Positions 61,801 to 64,000 of a stretch of DNA of 64,000 nt are shown piece after piece. This DNA is from Arenicola marina. Lineage: Eukaryota > Annelida > Polychaeta > Arenicolidae. Where the stretch lies: contig OZ025255.1 in assembly GCA_964019135.1 (NCBI GenBank), positions 2,108,001 through 2,172,000 on the forward strand. Direction: 5' to 3'. The notes beneath the pieces are model-generated. The model was not told where the DNA came from. It searched no databases and saw only the letters and a list, made by a program, of their open reading frames with translations. Each line of letters opens with the position of its first letter. The first letter of the stretch is position 1. Made by a program: the position numbers and the translations under genes.

Positions 61801-64000
61801 GGTCCCAGAGCCTCATCACCACGGCTGATCCCAGTGTCCGGGCCGGGTACATCCTGGTACTTACCCAGTGGTGGTCCCAGAGCCCCGTCCCCACGGCTGA
61901 TCCCAGTGTCCTAGTGTCCCATTATCCGGGCCGTGTTCATGCTGGTACTTACCCAGTGGTGGTTGCAGAGCCCCATCACCAAGGCTGGCCCCAGTGTCCC
62001 AGTGTCCGGGCCGGGTACATCCGGGTACTTACCCAGTGGTGGTCCCAGAGCGCCATCACCACGGCTGGTCCCAGTGTCCCAGAGTCTGGGCCGGGTACAT
62101 CCTGGTACTTACCCAGTGGTGGTCCCAGAGCCCCATCACCACGGCTTGTCCTAGTGTCCGGGGCGGGTACATCCTGGTACTTACCCAGTGGTGGTCCCAG
62201 AGCCCCATCACCACGGCTGGCCCCAGTGTCCGGGCCGGGTGCATCCTGGTACTTACCCAGTGGTGGTCCCAGAACCCCATCACCACGGCTGGTCCCAGTG
62301 TCCGCGCCGGGTACATCCTGGTACTTACCCAGTGGTGGTCCAGAGCCCCATCACCACGGCTGGTCCCAGTGTCCGGGCCGGGTACATCCTGGTACTTACC
62401 CAGTGGTGGTCCCAGAGCCCCATCACCACGGCTGGTCCCAGTGTCCGGGCCGGGTACATCCTGGTACTTACCCAGTGGTGGTCCCAAAGCCCCATCACCA
62501 CGGCTGGCCCCAGTGTCCGAGCCGGGTACATCCTGGTACTTACCCAGTGGTGGTCCCAGAGCCCCATCACCACGGCTGGCCCCAGTGTCCGGGCCGGTTA
62601 CATCCTGGTACTTACCCAGTGGTGGTCCCAGAGCCCCATCACCACGGCTGGTCCCAGTGTCCGGGCCGGGTACATCCTGGTACTTACCCAGTGGTGGTCC
62701 CAGAGCCCCATCACCACGGCTGGCCCCAGTGTCCGGGCCGGGTACATCCTGGTGCTTACCCAGTGGTGGTCCCAGAGCCCCATCACCACGGCTGGTCCCA
62801 GTGTCCGGGCCGGGTACATCCTGGTACTTACCCAGTAGTGGTCCAGAGCCCCATCACCACGGCTGGTCCCAGTGTCCGGACCGGGTACATCCTGGTACTT
62901 ACCCAGTGGTGGTCCCAGAGCCCCATCACCACGGCTGGTCCCAGTGTCCGGGCCGGATTCATCCTGGTACTTACCCAGTGGTGGTCCCAGAGCCCCATCA
63001 CCACGGCTGGTCCCAGTGTCCGGGCCGGTTACATCCTGGTACTTACCCAGTGGTGGTCCCAGAGCCCCATCACCACGGCTGGTCTCAGTGTCCGGGCCGG
63101 GTACATCCTGGTACTTACCCAGTGGTGGTCCCAGAGCCCCATCACCACGGCTGATCCCAGTGTCCTAGTGTCCCAGTGTCCGGGCCGGATTCATCCTGGT
63201 ACTTACCCAGTGGTGGTCCCAGAGCCCCATCACCACGGCTGGTCCCAGTGTCCGGGCCGGTTACATCCTGGTACTTACCCAGTGGTGGTCCCAGAGCCCC
63301 ATCACCACGGCTGGTCCCAGTGTCCGGGCCGGGTACATCCTGGTACTTACCCAGTGGTGGTCCCAGAGCCCCATCACCACGGCTGGCCCCAGTGTCCGGG
63401 ACGTGTACATCCTGGTACTTACCCAGTGGTGGTCCCAGAGCCCCATCACCACGGCTGGTTCCAGTGTCCGGGCCGGGTACATCCTGGTACTTACCCAGTG
63501 GTGGTCCCAGAGCCCCATCACCACGGCTGGCCCCAGTGTCCGGGCCGGGTGCATCCTGGTACTTACCCAGTGGTGGTCCCAGAGCCCCATCACCACGGCT
63601 GGTCCCAGTGTCCGGGCCGGGTACATCCTGGTACTTACCCAGTGGTGGTCCTAGAGCCCCGTCACCACGGCTGATCCCAGTGTCCTAGTGTCCCAGTATC
63701 CGGGCCGGGTTCATGCTGGTACTTACCCAGTGGTGGTCGCAGAGCCCCATCGCCACGGCTGGCCCCAGTGTCCCAGTGCCCGGGCCGGGTACATCCGGGT
63801 ACTTACCCAGTGGTGGTCCCAGAGCTCCATCACCACGGCTGGTCCCAGTGTCCCAGAGTCTGGGCCGGGTACATCCTGGTACTTACCCAGTGGTGGTCCC
63901 AGAGCCCCATCACTACGGCTGGTCCCAGTGTCCGCACCGGGTACATCCTGGTACTTACCCAGTGGTGGTACCAGAGCCCCATCACCACGGCTGGTCCTAG
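55886..64000 (+). repeat. array segment: mixed right-domain variants to window end
   Basis: No large tandem unit is seen. The CATTATCC pattern recurs near 56,498, 57,536, 60,167 and 61,919, with shortened or rearranged versions of the 1,039-bp theme between. The GGGTAGATC and CATCAGCACGG pair, otherwise a left-domain feature, reappears near 59,505-59,555. Near 62,950-63,260 GGATTCATCC monomers and the CCTAG triplet of the left domain return. The array continues to the last base, and no gene or unique sequence is present. Confidence 0.82.

Larger units (their letters stand above)
1..64000 (+). repeat. 72-bp GC-rich tandem satellite array, whole window
   Basis: Every line of the window is a variant of one monomer, head to tail in a single orientation, with no unique DNA between copies. 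The basic length is 72 bp, and 80- and 88-bp forms carry extra 8-bp words. Dividing the window by the mean unit length suggests roughly 850-880 monomers; this was not counted one by one. Consensus composition is 26 C, 21 G, 14 T and 11 A, about 65% GC, with three CpG sites. In order on the + strand the monomer has two CCGG sites, GGTACATCCT, GGTACTTACC, CAGTGGTGGT, CCCAGAGCCCC, ATCACCACGG and CTGGTCCCAGT. Long stop-free frames occur on both strands, but frame changes at every 80- or 88-bp unit show no selection on reading frame. Both ends continue outside the window. The repeat family name and organism are not recognisable from sequence alone. Confidence 0.98.

Noticed and set aside
1-64000. 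CRISPR array
   Set aside because: There are no unique spacers. The repeat is continuous, the whole 72 bp is shared between neighbours, and no cas-like gene is present.
1-64000. Repetitive structural protein (collagen-like GPPLG with an RGD on the minus strand, or His-rich HHHGW on the plus strand)
   Set aside because: The RGD and His-rich motifs fall out of translating one repeat in arbitrary frames. No signal sequence, unique terminus or frame conservation supports a protein.
1-64000. PRDM9-type or chi-like recombination motif
   Set aside because: CCCCATCACCAC resembles the CC-rich 13-mer but fails at fixed positions. GCTGGTCC and AGTGGTGG match chi at only six of eight bases. Neither is enough to claim a hotspot motif.
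1-64000. Telomere repeat, rRNA, tRNA or mobile element within the array
   Set aside because: No TTAGGG-type run, no cloverleaf or rRNA core sequence, no terminal repeats and no transposase-like or reverse-transcriptase-like reading frame were found on reading both strands.
1-64000. Simple assembly artefact of one repeated contig
   Set aside because: Segments carry different private variants, and copies differ at scattered sites, so the window is not one unit pasted many times. The exact copy number of the 5,590- and 3,807-bp units still depends on read support.

Overview
The whole 64 kb window is one uninterrupted tandem array (satellite or giant minisatellite) of a GC-rich monomer with a 72-bp basic length. 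The array enters at base 1 and leaves at base 64,000, so neither edge is seen. I find no protein-coding gene, RNA gene, transposon, CRISPR array or unique spacer. The long open frames are a by-product of the repeat. The consensus monomer lacks stops in all three + frames and in two of the three - frames, and 72 is a multiple of 3, so any run of exact monomers stays open.

The source looks like a nuclear eukaryotic genome, probably a vertebrate or another lineage with germline CpG methylation. The reasons are the satellite architecture, higher-order repeats kilobases long, about 65% GC with CpG observed/expected near 0.40 in the consensus, and many monomer variants that are C-to-T or G-to-A changes at the three CpG sites. 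I cannot name the species or the repeat family.

The monomer comes in three main lengths, 72, 80 and 88 bp. They differ by zero, one or two extra copies of an 8-bp word (CCCAGTGT or CCTAGTGT) at one fixed place. The 88-bp form, usually followed by a GATTCATCC-type monomer, punctuates the array every few hundred bases and marks its higher-order phase. Nearly every higher-order period I could measure is a multiple of 8 bp, and the exceptions are explained by single-base deletions.

Layout: 1-5,031 is older, mixed monomers. 5,032-7,414 introduces a modular alpha (671/672 bp), beta (304 bp), gamma (520-808 bp) arrangement. 7,415-11,694 mixes other variants and returns to beta and gamma. 11,695-20,580 holds two near-identical copies at a 3,807-bp spacing plus a shorter third copy. 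20,581-25,081 resembles 8-9.8 kb at an offset of 13,774 bp. 25,082-29,912 is a 2,408-bp unit twice, overlapped by a 2,472-bp unit twice (28,400-33,410). 33,411-36,609 is transitional. 36,610-47,819 is a 5,590-bp unit twice, with a nested 1,039-bp duplication. 47,820-52,607 is mixed. 52,608-55,885 is a 1,639-bp unit twice. 55,886-64,000 is mixed. A distinct monomer subfamily (CATTATCC...GTGTTCATGC...GGTTGCAGAG) appears from about 39.3 kb onward and is absent to the left.

No genes act together here. The biology is array turnover by unequal exchange or amplification at several scales, much of it recent, since adjacent large copies differ at only a few bases. The least expected signal is a strong U1-type 5' splice-site sequence (GGTAAGT) in nearly every monomer on the - strand, which would matter only if the array is transcribed in that direction.
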